Below, in pieces: positions 12,545 to 23,100 of a DNA stretch of 64,000 bases. The notes beneath the pieces are model-generated. The model worked only from the letters and a program-made list of their open reading frames with translations. It was not told the origin of the DNA and ran no database searches. The stretch is from the NCBI GenBank assembly GCA_026874595.1, contig CM049310.1:78671056-78735055 (forward strand), read 5' to 3'. Position numbers and translations under genes: made by a program. Each line of letters begins with the position of its first letter. Position 1 is the first letter of the stretch. The stretch is from Sipunculus nudus (taxonomy: Eukaryota; Annelida; Sipuncula; Golfingiida; Sipunculidae).

Positions 12545-13071
12545 GTGCCCATATACGACGGGACATATTATGGTACACCCCGTCCATGAGTCTGTCAGTC
12601 CATTAACTTTTAGTGTTTCCTTGATAACTTACCAGGGTTTTGATGGATTTTCACTTAACTCCCCATAAATACTTACCAATAGATTATCTCCCCAAGATCG
12701 ACTATGGGCAAAATTCATGCATATTTAATAAGGTCAAAGGTCACTAGGCTACTGTATGGTATTACTGTGACACCTTACCAGGATTGTGATTGATATTGAT
12801 AAAACTCAACAGATACATGAATTAATATAATTTTTCACCTAAGTTTGATTTCCAGCAAAATCCATGCAAATTTAATGAGGCTACAGGTCACTAGACTAGC
12901 GGCGCCGTGATAACTTGCCAAAAATCTGATGGATTTTCATGAAACTCATTATAGACCAATACAGCTTCGCACCTGAATCACATTCTCAGCAAAATTCACA
13001 CATATTTAATGAGGTCAGAGGTCACAAGGTATGCGAGGGGCATATTATGCACAAATTTTCGATGCTCTTGT
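12545..13071 (+). repeat. Family B interspersed repeat, copy B4
   Basis: It starts near TGCCCATATACGACGGGACA and ends at GGGGCATATTATGCACAAAT followed by a GATGCTCTTGT end. It shares the order of sub-units with B1 and B3. It carries AGGTCAAAGGTCA at 12731-12743, the textbook DR1 sequence, and AGGTCAGAGGTCA at 13012-13024. It ends 77 bp before the 3.9-kb TIR element. Confidence 0.82.
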
Positions 13072-13909
13072 CGAGATATTCTTTGCTTTGGCACATCCCA
13101 CATATAACAGTAATTGTCCCATGCAAATCAATATAACCCTGAGTGTTATACCGTAAAAGTCGTTACAGAAGTCGCATCCTTATTACAGGTCGCACCCTGA
13201 CTTTTAAAATCCCCCTGGGGAATAGCCGTTCAGGTTTAGTTTCAGGAAAAGTCCATAATGTAGGTCGCATCCAGACTTCAGAGGCGTCCAAACCACCTGA
13301 TACTTTTGGAATTGAAGTATCATTCCTTGCAGTGCAAGACTACAACCAATGTCCCCGCAGTACTTATGTGGTTTATAAACTAGATAAACCATTTAAACAT
13401 AAAAATAATTCGACAGCTTTAATACAATGCTTATATTTAAGGAATAACAGAATCATAACATATAAAGTCGGGGTTCAATTGTCAGGTTAGATTTGTACAG
13501 TGCCAGAGTCAGCTGCGTCGGATAACATTTTGCGCTGTGAAATGATGTCATTATTGACGTTTCGTACTAGCTTAAGTAACATTAGAAAGAAAATATCAAG
13601 TTAAATGACTGTATTAATAAATTAAAAATTTCTTTACATTGTTAAAAATCGTCAAAAGTAGGATCGATTCATTAGACTATGATCAGTTGGCGCACGCATG
13701 ACGAGTCCCCATCCGTGGCATTCGGCATGATTTTAACTGACTAAAGACAACTGAAGGATGGAAAGAATAACGTAGTTTGAATTTATTCACCTAATTTCTG
13801 AAATGGGCTCTAAAACTGAATAAAGTATACCTTGAATTAATTGTTATAACTTACCATCAAGGCGCGGCACATGCATGGTATTACTGAAATCATGGAAATA
13901 TGTCAGTCA

Positions 13910-14472
13910 TACGGTGGCTCGTATAGGACATGCACAAAATTATTTTTATTTCGTTCCCACGAGATAGTATCTCTTTTCCACGCGTTAATATCTCGTGGCC
14001 ACGTGATAATTATCTCGTTCCCACGCGTTAGTATCTCGTGGCCACGCGATAATTATCTCATTCCCACGCGTTAGTATCTCGTGGCCACGCGATAATTATC
14101 TCGTTCCCACTCGTTAGTATCTCGTGGCCACGCGATAATTATCGCGTGGGAACGAGATAAATGTAGATAGATAATACAGTAAGGCCTACATCTTAAATCC
14201 TTGAGGCATGCTTCTATACACTGGATGAAGACTATGGTCAATTATTTGCATGATTTTAGAGCGGACTTAATATGCTGAGACCTGAAATGATACAACGGGC
14301 ACTCATACAACACTCGTGGGCCATGTTTGTCTGGAGAATTTGTGAACGGGGAAAGGGGGGGGGGGGGCTAGTTCGGGTAAAATATTTTTCATAATAAATG
14401 TTCACAATATAAATCACCATTGGCGGCGAAACCACATTTTCATTGGGGGCCCAAAAGTTTACCCAAATAGTG

Positions 14473-14545
<73 letters not shown>

Positions 14546-14643
14546 ATATATATAATATATATTATATATATATATACTAGTGTATATATTATATAAATAT
14601 ATTATATATACATATATATTATATATATATATATTATTATTTA

Positions 14644-14686
<43 letters not shown>

Positions 14687-14997
14687 TTATAAATAAGGGC
14701 CGTAGCCTGACACAAATGGCAGGGGGGATTTGATGGGGTGGGGGGGGGGGGGTGGTTGGGAGGGGGTCTCACCCTCCCAAGGTTTTGAAAATTTTGAAAA
14801 ACTCTATGGGTACTACTGCATTCTGGTGCATTTTATTGGTCAATGCTTATTAAATAAAACAGTACCTCCTTGTAGGGAGATTATTTGTTATTTGTCTGGC
14901 AATGGATTCATTTTCACACAGAATATCAACTTTTTTCACCGCAAATCCCGGAGTCTGCGGCCGTGTATATATGGTACTCCAAGTACTGAGCAGAAGA

Positions 14998-15049
<52 letters not shown>

Positions 15050-15845
15050 GTGAGGGTGCAAATACCCAATAATAAAGTGTGGATGTTTTTATATCCATCA
15101 TTATGTCCCCCCCCACCCAAAAAAAAAATGATGTTTACCCTGTTCGGTATACCCGAAATTAAATAACCCCAACCCTAGTCCTAAAAAAATAAGATTTTCT
15201 GGGAAGGTTAAATACAAACAAGTGTTTCAGTTTAATTCATGTTTGGTACACAAGTGTTTATATCACCCTTACCCTAAAACAAACTCAATACAGTTTTCCA
15301 TGAACAAATTAAAATGGGCTAGTTGAACCAACGCAATGAAATGGTGAACCAACGCAATGAAAACTGCTGAAATTTACCTCAAAGCATTCGGCGCAAACAC
15401 ACATACAACAAAATACATACAAACAATTTAAGCTGCATCGACGCTCGATATAAAACAGACCACAGACATTCTTGTCCAAATGAAGGCTAAAGCTATAGCA
15501 TGGCATACTAACGCGTGGCCACGCGATACTAACGCGTGGGAACGAGATAATTATCGCGTGGGAACGAGATACTATCGCGTGGGAACGAGATATTTATCAC
15601 GTGGGAACGAGATACTATCTGGTGGGAACGAGATAATTATCTCGTGGGAACGAGATACTATCTCATGGGAACCAGATAATTATCGCGTGGCCACGAGATA
15701 CTATCGCGTGGGAACGAGATAATTATCGCGTGGGAACGAGATACTATCTCGTGGGAACGAGATAATTATCGCGTGGCCACGAGATACTTTCGCGTGGGAA
15801 CGAGATAAAAAATAATTTTGTGCATGTCCTATACGAGCCACCGTA
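13910..15845. mobile_element. Foldback-type element with tandem-repeat arms and a 6-bp target duplication
   Basis: The outer ends are perfect inverses: TACGGTGGCTCGTATAGGAC then ATGCACAAAATTATTTTT at 13910, and its reverse complement ending at 15845. CAGTCA directly abuts both ends (13904-13909 and 15846-15851), a perfect 6-bp target duplication. Inward of the ends, both arms are tandem arrays of a roughly 45-bp unit (ATCTCGTTCCCACGCG and TATCTCGTGGCCACGCGATA phrases) in opposite orientation: about 13946-14161 on the left and 15509-15808 on the right. The core holds TA/TG microsatellites and G-runs but no readable transposase. Long inverted arms made of sub-repeats are the hallmark of foldback elements. 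Confidence 0.85.
14471..14693. repeat. TA/TG microsatellite inside the foldback core
   Basis: Alternating TA runs are broken by a (TG) run near 14515-14540 and by short AT-rich spacers. A second shorter (TA) run lies at 15001-15050. The runs produce overlapping low-complexity ORFs rich in Tyr and Ile that should be ignored. Confidence 0.95.
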
Positions 15846-17090
15846 CAGTCAACAAGGGGATAATGAACGCTTTATTGACCGGTCAGTTAATGTAAAATAA
15901 ACATAATTGAATTTACGGGTATTATATTTACTGAGACTAATGATTTTTCCTTTGATAATATCTGGAAACCCAAAAATTCCATCCTTATCAGTGATTATAT
16001 TCAAATGGCTTGTATGTATGGCAAATTCGGCCGTGTTGAACCAGATCCGTCATGACACAAAACGATGCCGGTTCCCGTGGAATTCAGGTAGGTATGTGGC
16101 ATTTTTAAGTAAATAAAATATAAACCTGTATGGTGTTTGTTATTTCATTGTATTGATTTAAGTGCCTTCATTTAAAAAAATCACAAATACGTCAACGCAC
16201 GATTGGCCGTAATGCATGCGTGCCGCCATATTGTTGACCGGGCAAACGATCGTCCTGAAAGAGACACGACCGGGTAACACACGAAGCAAATCGTATATTT
16301 GCAGCACATGTGAAACATTATTACATTGTTATCCAATACGCTTGAAAACCACGAGATGGTGAGAGTGACCGGATGGTTCTTAATATGGGAGTTTATAACT
16401 GTGGATATATATCAGTCACGGCAGGCTTAGTTGACCTGGGGATGTAAAGGTCATTGCACGGGTGACCCGGGGCTTGAACTTCCGCTACACGGCTTCAAAG
16501 GTCAGCTGGTATTCAGCGATCAACCGGGCAGGCAAAAGAATTCACGAAGTGTCTGGAGTGGATTAAGCTTGAATGTGACGCAACTTTACATGTGTAAACG
16601 GATATGAAACCGCTAGTTTTTCATAATGACACGCATACCCATAAATAAAAAACGATAGAAAATGTTCAAAGAGTGGCAGACTGGCATATGCGTCAAATTG
16701 ACTCATGATATAACGGTAACGCAGATTAGGAAGTGTCACTTGAATTTCGACTTTTCAGAACAGGTAGACCTTGAACTGATCAAATTTATAATTTGCATTT
16801 AATGTTAATTAAATAAAAAATCCCGTCAGTTCACAAAATATAAGGCAGTTTTTTTTAAAAGAGATGGCTAAAAGTGTAAATAATTTGGGAAAGACGTTTC
16901 ACAAAGCACTGGTTAAAGGTTTGGATTATCGCTCAACTGATGTCGTTCAATGTACCGGGAAAGCTGACACAAACGGGATAAGTACGTATTACAAGTCGCA
17001 CCCTGACTTTGCTAGAAATTCTAGTTTTAAGAATACGATTTCCTAGTACAAGTCGCAACCTCTGCAACGACTTTTACGGTAGGTGTTAAT

Positions 17091-17199
17091 TGAAAAAAAA
17101 ATTTTGACCGTTTGTCATCATAATTTGTTTGTCAACATTGCTACATAATTTGTAGCAATGTTTGAAAAAAAATTTTGACCATTTGTCATCATAATTTGA
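17091..17199. repeat. Perfect 10-bp hairpin between 36-bp direct repeats
   Basis: The phrase TTTTGACCGTTTGTCATCAT (17103) recurs as TTTTGACCATTTGTCATCAT (17175), within direct repeats of about 36 bp that include the preceding A-run. Between them ACATTGCTAC (17135-17144) pairs perfectly with GTAGCAATGT (17152-17161) around a 7-base loop. It abuts the right target duplication of the 3.9-kb TIR element. Function unknown. Confidence 0.8.
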
Positions 17200-17666
17200 C
17201 AAGTGTCAGATAAAATTTGTGTTTTGTCTGGTTTATAACAATCAGACATGATTTAGATCATTAAATTGTTGCGGGCTGGCTGCAGATAGAAAAATAATGC
17301 ATCCAGCATGAAATCACTAATTTGCTGTAAGGCAGCACACGTGGCTGTTTTTGTACATAACCATATATCAGTATCGCTAAAAAAAAAACGAGTGAGTACC
17401 ACAGTGAAAAATCTGCTGGTGTGACACTCCCCCCCCCCCCCCCCCCTTCCTGAGACTGAGCAGTATGTGAATTTCTAAAACTGATTACTGTTGTATTTCA
17501 TTTACCATGGCCTAATACTGATTTTAATGTACCCTTGTATTCTTATATTTGCATCTCCTTAAATACCTGATAATCTTGTGTTCATTAAATAATGTCTATC
17601 AAAGAGCATTTTTTATATACATTTTTAATGTGCTTTTCAAATAATTTTGCTGCAATGTAGGTAAAG

Positions 17667-17898
17667 TTTTATGGCCAAGTCAAAACCTGTGTGATAATAA
17701 CACACCATTTCCAACTGTAAATAATATAAATGACATCAATCCTTTTCCCTGTCTCAAAGCGTATTATCAAATCTTACATAACTTGAGTTTAACACTGTCA
17801 ACTCATAATAGAAACCAGCCTTTGCCTACCTCCTCTTCCAAATCATTTTTTGTTATCATATATAACAGCTGAGCGCCGTGACCCATGGGTCCCTTGTT
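17667..17898 (+). mobile_element. Family A 3' end fragment
   Basis: It matches the last 230 bp or so of A1 and A3 (ATGGCCAAGTCAAAACCTGT onward) and ends with the family signature GCTGAGCGCCGTGACCCATG then GGTCCCTTGTT. Similar sequences TTTTATATACATTTTTAATG (17610) and TTTTATATACATATTTAATG (17897) lie on either side, so the fragment may be bordered by a direct repeat of about 26 bp. Confidence 0.75.
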
Positions 17899-18304
17899 TT
17901 ATATACATATTTAATGTGCTTTGGTACAGTTCAGTTGTAGCAATATCTTATCATATATGAACATTCAAGTGTTATTGGTTTTTCCCCCATTGACAATGAC
18001 AAATTAATATGGAGTTTTTTTTTTAAACTGATACACTGATGTGAATTCACATATTTTTGTGAATACAAGTGAAAGATGTAGATTTTAATATGGTTTATAT
18101 ATAAGTTATACGATCCTTTAACTTGATGTCTGAATTTTTTTTCTGCAGAAAAATTCAGACAACACATAACCGGTCCTGAATTGTTTGTATACACCAGTCC
18201 AGGATCTAGGAATGATAGACTGATAGGGATTCTTTAAAGAAAATCCAAAATGCAGGACTAGAGTCAGGACTTTAGATCAGAGTTGAGTCAAATTTTCAGG
18301 GATT

Positions 18305-18569
18305 CCAGGGCTGGATATTAACTTGTGAAAGTACTTGCCAAGTAACATCTAGCTTTTACTTGCCCTACATGAATTTTTACTTGCCCTACAAATATTATCA
18401 GTTGTATTCAAGAACACAAAGCTCCTTTTTCATGCCTTGGGTAAAAGTTTATGTTGGACCAACTTGCCTGACTGGAAAAGTAGGAGGTGACCTCTAGTTG
18501 CCCTATCACTATTTTCTGGAACTTTTACTTGCTCTGAGCAAGTGGTTAAGTGTTATTGTCGAGCCCTGG
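18305..18569. mobile_element. Small MITE, 265 bp, with CCAGGGCT ends
   Basis: The left end CCAGGGCTGGATATTAACTT is inverted at the right end, whose reverse complement is CCAGGGCTCGACAATAACAC. The interior has repeated TTTACTTGCCCTACA phrases. The layout matches a TIR family common in aquatic invertebrates and fish, recalled but not checked. No coding sequence. Confidence 0.65.
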
Positions 18570-18990
18570 GACTCAGACTCAGACTTGGACTCAAGGTCCT
18601 GGATTTGGACTTGTACTCAGACTCAGTGGTAAGGACATGAGAAATCATGTTGAGTCAATCTCGAGTCTGGTAGAAAAAAATCTCTGTCACATATTCTAAA
18701 GACTTTATCCATGTTTGGACTACTAACAGAATATTTCATAAACAGACTATAACATACCAAGCTTTTTCTCTACATCAGGAGGTAAAAATAATTGAACATT
18801 CAAGTAAACTAACATAAAAAATACACATCATAATCTCAAATTTCCATTTTAAAATTTCTTCTAAAAAGGAGATTTATATTTGACTTTAATTTGGGTTCCT
18901 AATTAACCCGAAGAAGGTTGACTAGCCTGGACTAGAACCTGAAGGATTCGGAGGTGCACTTAGACTCGGATGATGTGGACTTCACTGCAT
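18570..18990. repeat. Family E repeat (GGACTC-rich), copy 1
   Basis: It is rich in GACTC/GACTTGGACTC motifs at both edges and has a middle that reads TAATTGAACATTCAAGT and ATAATCTCAAATTTCCATTT. The same blocks in the same order occur at 39868-40310. Class unknown; no ORF. The first copy directly follows the small MITE. Confidence 0.65.
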
Positions 18991-19813
18991 CACTGGAGGA
19001 AATAAAAAGAAAATTATAAAAACTTATACAAGATACTACCAACCAGTCTGTTGTTATATATACACAAATCCAAGGATAGACTGATTGACAGTGATCCTGA
19101 AAAGCTGTATTTGATATGGGAAAGTAGACAAAACACACACCCCCACTTATACATGTATTATGCCAGGTTTCAAGTTACACTCTTTACTGATACACATACT
19201 TCAGTTGGCTACTTGTAACCCTAGGTGCACATAACATACAACCTTACTAGGTTACCTGGTGTCACCCACCTGTCATTATTACTAACACTGTGTATATATG
19301 TAAACTAAACTACTGTATCCACAGGTGTGACAGGTCATATGTCAGACTGATTGGACCCTGTGTTTATGGGCGGCAGGGCCAGGTGTTGAACAGTCTCTAT
19401 CTGGACCCTTCACCCCACCTGTCCATATGGTTAGATCAGCTGGTGATACTTTGTACATATTTCTCAACCTTTCTAGTAATATAATGCATTTAGCAGATGT
19501 GTATGATCCACTTGATAAAAATCTGTATTTGCTAGAGTAATTCTGTTTACCTACACAACCATAGGCAAAATGTGAGAGAGATACTTTTACAACACTAAGC
19601 ATTTAATGACGGGCCTTGCCTTGATGCCCACCATTCATGTGGTACCCAGTTCCTCCACCAGATGTGGACACCAGTGGCTGTTCCTTGCTGTAGGACAGAT
19701 ATACAAACAAAAAATATCCAGCATCTAATTCTGCAGTCCACAACATGTTGCATCAATTGCACATATCCGAAAAATTTGATTAAAACCCATCCAATCAGGT
19801 ATATTTTATATTT

Positions 19814-19815
<2 letters not shown>

Positions 19816-19850
<35 letters not shown>
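19816..19850. repeat. (AT)n microsatellite
   Basis: About 17 uninterrupted AT dinucleotides within the intron. Confidence 0.97.
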
Positions 19851-19851
<1 letters not shown>

Positions 19852-20819
19852 TGTCTTTTACTCTGACAGATCAGCAGACATAAAGACACACAGATGAAGA
19901 CTTAAACAAAATTTTGTTGGAAGAAGTACCAGCCCAATAAAACTGTGACTGATGCAAGATCACCTTATGTGCAGAGATAGTCCATCTAATAATAGTCCAA
20001 CTTTGAAAGATTAAATTTTCACAAAGTTCACATTTTTTAAGATTTCTATTAAATTGTAGAGAGCCCCTGTTTAAGTGAACTGACAACCAGAGAGCCATGT
20101 TTTCAGCCAGTATGCACCTCCTTCACACACCAGTAAATCAAAAAGATATTCTTATCACATATCAATAAGTATACAACCAAGACCAGAGGAATGTGGCAAG
20201 TATGGGTCATGTTTTATAGTCTTACATGGACTGTCAAAGGTCTAAGCTATCTCAGCTCTGCTCACTGAGCCATTCCTGCCGAAATTGAAACCACTCGACT
20301 GGAAAGATAACGTGAAATAAATATTTGCTGCCCGATCAATGAAAAATGGTCTCACCTAGTTTACACTTGTGCTTAAGCTTTGCTGTTTGCCTCTGGCCCT
20401 TTCTGGAGTAGTCACTGTCAGTGTTAGCATTAACAGGAAATTTCAACTCACAACCTATGTCACTGCAGTTAAACAAGAGGTTAATGGTACATAGTTTTGT
20501 AATTCTTATATTGGCTGTGGATGCTAGGGGTAATATTCCTGGTATAGAATAGAAATCATGGTGATTCATTGACAACACACCATCCGGCTGACCTTTCCTT
20601 TATATTTTCAATGGTGTCATGTTAAAGGGTACCAAAGAGATGGTATCTGTTTTCTTCTCATTGTATTCCTAGATTTGCTTTAATTGTTATAAAACATGAC
20701 TGGTATTAAAAGTCAAATAAACTTGTTTATTTAAGCATTTTGTAGGGTGGACTGTTCAGCTTCTAAACCAACAAACCTAGGTAAATACATACAGGACTTA
20801 AGATAGTTTTTAGAGGCCA

Positions 20820-21150
20820 CAATGGCCATGAGTTTCAAGCTGCACAGCAACATAGGAAATATTTCAACATAGTTCAGCAACCCCACCCCAGGTCATCTCC
20901 AGGTCAAAGCTGTCCCTTGATACCAGTGAACAGTGCTAATGACATATCCAAATTTAATAAAGGGACAGAACCCTTTGGATTAAAACCATAATATGGTTAT
21001 TCAGGTTACCTCCAAAATTGATTGGATGATTCATAGGGTATTATTCTTACCATGCATAAAATTTTATCAAAATCAGTTCCGATTATTACTTATTACAGAC
21101 AAACCAACCAACCAAGGGCGAAACATAATACCTCTCTACCTGAAAGGGAT
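20820..21150. repeat. Family F repeat, copy 1 (about)
   Basis: The blocks CCCAGGTCATCTCCAGGTCA, GGGACAGAACCCTTTGGATT and ACAGACAAACCAACCAACC appear in the same order near 38279, 38352 and 38475. The divergence is high (indels and many substitutions), so the borders are approximate. No protein-coding potential. Confidence 0.5.
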
Positions 21151-22024
21151 ATAATATTTGGACCCTGATCAGTCAATCAAGGCACTACACGTGACATATC
21201 AGTGATGTCCATCAGTGATCATGTTTTTCAATATTTTAATGTTAATTGTTTCATGTATGGTACAGCAGCAGTACACAAGTGGTAGGATCAGTACTACTGG
21301 TAATCAATGGTTGGAAGAGATTTGTGTCTGGGAACCTGGCATGATGTTGATAGATAATCATTCAAGCTAGATAGTTTCATTTTCATTCCATTTACAAAGC
21401 CCAAGGTATGGTGTTCAGACTACTTAAAAGGACCAAGAACTCACAATGGAGATTTAGTCAGACACTCCCTTGGGAAGAGACAGTGCTTATTTAGCTGTGG
21501 TCCAGCTATTAATTTTGTTCCAATCGCTCGATTAGATGCATACATTTTTGTATCGGTTTGTCACCTTTGAACATGTGTCAAGTGTGTTTAATTATATTTC
21601 TCCTGGGAATTCCCAATAAATCGTGAAATGTACTCTTCTTCAGATATATTGAAGCCTGTTATCAGTCAAACTAGAGGTTTCAGTTTTCCAGGCTTTTCAT
21701 TTGCTTCCCAGTTTATTCCAAAGGTGGAAAGTTCATGCATAGGTCATATATGCAACTTTGTGTTTTGTTTTTATATTTAATACATTTTGAAAACAAGTAT
21801 AAAACTTATAAGTAGAAAGAGTGGTTACCTTCAGTATATAAGACAGTTATATAGTTTTCCTTGGTCAAGATAAAAAAATTTAAATATCAAACCTGTATAT
21901 ACTTATCAGCCAACCATTGAAATAATGCCTTTTCACTTAAATGAGTGCTTGTCACTTCTAATGTATTTCATGTTCATTCACTTTCATACTTCAACTGATA
22001 AGTTTTTGATTTATTCTCTTACAG

Positions 22025-22144
22025 GTGCCATCAATTGTGCGTTCCATTAGTCACAATGATATTCTGTTACTACGGCAACAGACACAGTTCCTATGGAATA
22101 CTTATTTCTCTTCCATGGAAAAGATCATAGATAGCACACTAGAG
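22025..22144 (+). CDS. EXT1: Exostosin-1 exon (GT47 / GT64 linker)
   Basis: The exon has exactly 40 codons, phase 0 at both borders, after the acceptor TCTCTTACAG and before the donor GTAAGA at 22145. It begins VPSIVRSI and continues [18 protein letters not shown] to IIDSTLE. Human EXT1 has a very similar run here ([18 protein letters not shown] from memory), so the call is secure. The segment links the GT47 lobe to the C-terminal GT64 module. Its last 20 or so bases are the founder unit of the tandem array that fills the start of the next intron. Reading through the donor would meet TGA at 22181-22183 after twelve extra codons. Confidence 0.97.
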
Positions 22145-23100
22145 GTAAGACTAAAATTAGATATCTCACTCAATGCAAAGTGATCATACATAGATTGCAC
22201 TATTTGTATATCTATCACATAAAACACTAGAGGTAAGACAATAATAGATATCTCACTCAGTGAAAGGTGATCATACATAGACTGCACTATTTGTTTGACT
22301 ATCACATAAAACACTAGTGGTAAGATAATAAGAGATATCTCACTCAGTGTAAGGTGATCAGACATAGACTGCACTATTTGTTTGACTATCACATAAAACA
22401 CTAGTGGTAAGATAATAAGAGATATCTCACTCAGTGTAAGATGATCAGACATAGACTGCACTATTTGTTTGACTATCACATAAAACACTAGTGGTAAGAT
22501 AATAAGAGATATCTCACTCAGTGTAAGGTGATCATACATAGACTGCACTATTTGTTTGACTATCACATAAAACACTAGTGGTAAGATAATAAGAGATATC
22601 TCACTCAGTGTAAGGTGATCATACATAGACTGCACTATTTGTTTGACTATCACATAAAACACTAGTGGTAAGATAATAAGAGATATCTCACTCAGTGTAA
22701 GGTGATCAGACATAGACTGCACTATTTGTTTGACTATCACATAAAACACTAGAGGTAAGACAATAATAGATATCTCACTCAGTGAAAGGTGATCATACAT
22801 AGACTGCACTATTTGTTTGACTATCACATAAAACACTAGTGGTAAGATAATAAGAGATATCTCACTCAGTGTAAGGTGATCATACATAGACTGCACTATT
22901 TGTTTGACTATCACATAAAACACTAGTGGTAAGATAATAAGAGATATCTCACTCAGTGTAAGGTGATCAGACATAGACTGCACTATTTGTTTGACTATCA
23001 CATAAAACACTAGTGGTAAGATAATAATAGATATCTCAATCAATCTAAGGTGATCATGCATACGTAGACTGTACTATTTGTTTAACTATCATATGAAACT
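22145..23100. repeat. 87-bp minisatellite carrying copies of the exon's 5' splice site
   Basis: Copies of ACTAG(A/T)G|GTAAGA recur with the GT at 22145 (the real donor), 22233, 22320, 22407, 22494, 22581, 22668, 22755, 22842, 22929 and 23016; spacing is 87 bp (88 for the first). A degenerate one lies at 23105. Each 87-bp unit looks like three diverged 29-bp sub-units (CACTAGTGGTAAGATAATAA, TCACTCAGTGTAAGGTGATC and TGCACTATTTGTTTGACTAT). Because 87 is divisible by three and one antisense frame has no stop, the array gives a 319-codon antisense ORF that is an artefact. Confidence 0.95.

Larger units (their letters stand above)
13149..17081. mobile_element. TIR element, 3.9 kb including a nested foldback element
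   Basis: The left end is TACCGTAAAAGTCGTTACAG. The reverse complement of the right end is TACCGTAAAAGTCGTTGCAG, continuing as a diverged AG-rich TIR of about 28-35 bp. The flanks are AGTGTTA on the left (13142-13148) and GGTGTTA on the right (17082-17088), a 6-of-7 match consistent with a target duplication. A second motif, GTCGCACCCTGACTTT, occurs in the same orientation near both ends (13189 and 16993). Removing the inner foldback element leaves about 2.0 kb with no recognisable transposase; small ORFs at 13143-13490 and 16864-17046 match nothing I know. The 16150-16620 interior is visibly richer in CG dinucleotides than the intron around it. Confidence 0.75.
10134..22024 (+). other. EXT1: EXT1 intron, 11,891 bp
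   Basis: The borders are GTAAGA at the 5' side and a TTCTCTTACAG acceptor ending at 22024. It contains family B copies (10270-10770, 12545-13071), the nested TIR/foldback elements (13149-17081), a hairpin between direct repeats (17091-17199), a family A fragment (17667-17898), a MITE (18305-18569), a family E repeat (18570-18990), an AT microsatellite (19816-19850) and a family F repeat (about 20820-21150). I see nothing specific in 10771-12544, 18991-19815, 19851-20819 or 21151-22024. The GC-richer patch at 11457-11700 shows no recognisable protein. Confidence 0.9.

Noticed and set aside
14730-15120. ORFs with Tyr-Ile runs on both strands
   Set aside because: Direct translation of (TA)n microsatellites.
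16864-17046. Small ORF near the right end of the 3.9-kb TIR element, considered as a transposase remnant
   Set aside because: Sixty codons with no DDE, zinc-finger or helix-turn-helix pattern, overlapping the direct-repeat motif of the element.
22102-23061. Antisense ORF of 319 codons with near-perfect 29-residue repeats and hydrophobic stretches
   Set aside because: It exists only because the 87-bp intron minisatellite is a multiple of three and has no stop in one frame. It overlaps the EXT1 exon in antisense and has no promoter, splice or homology support.
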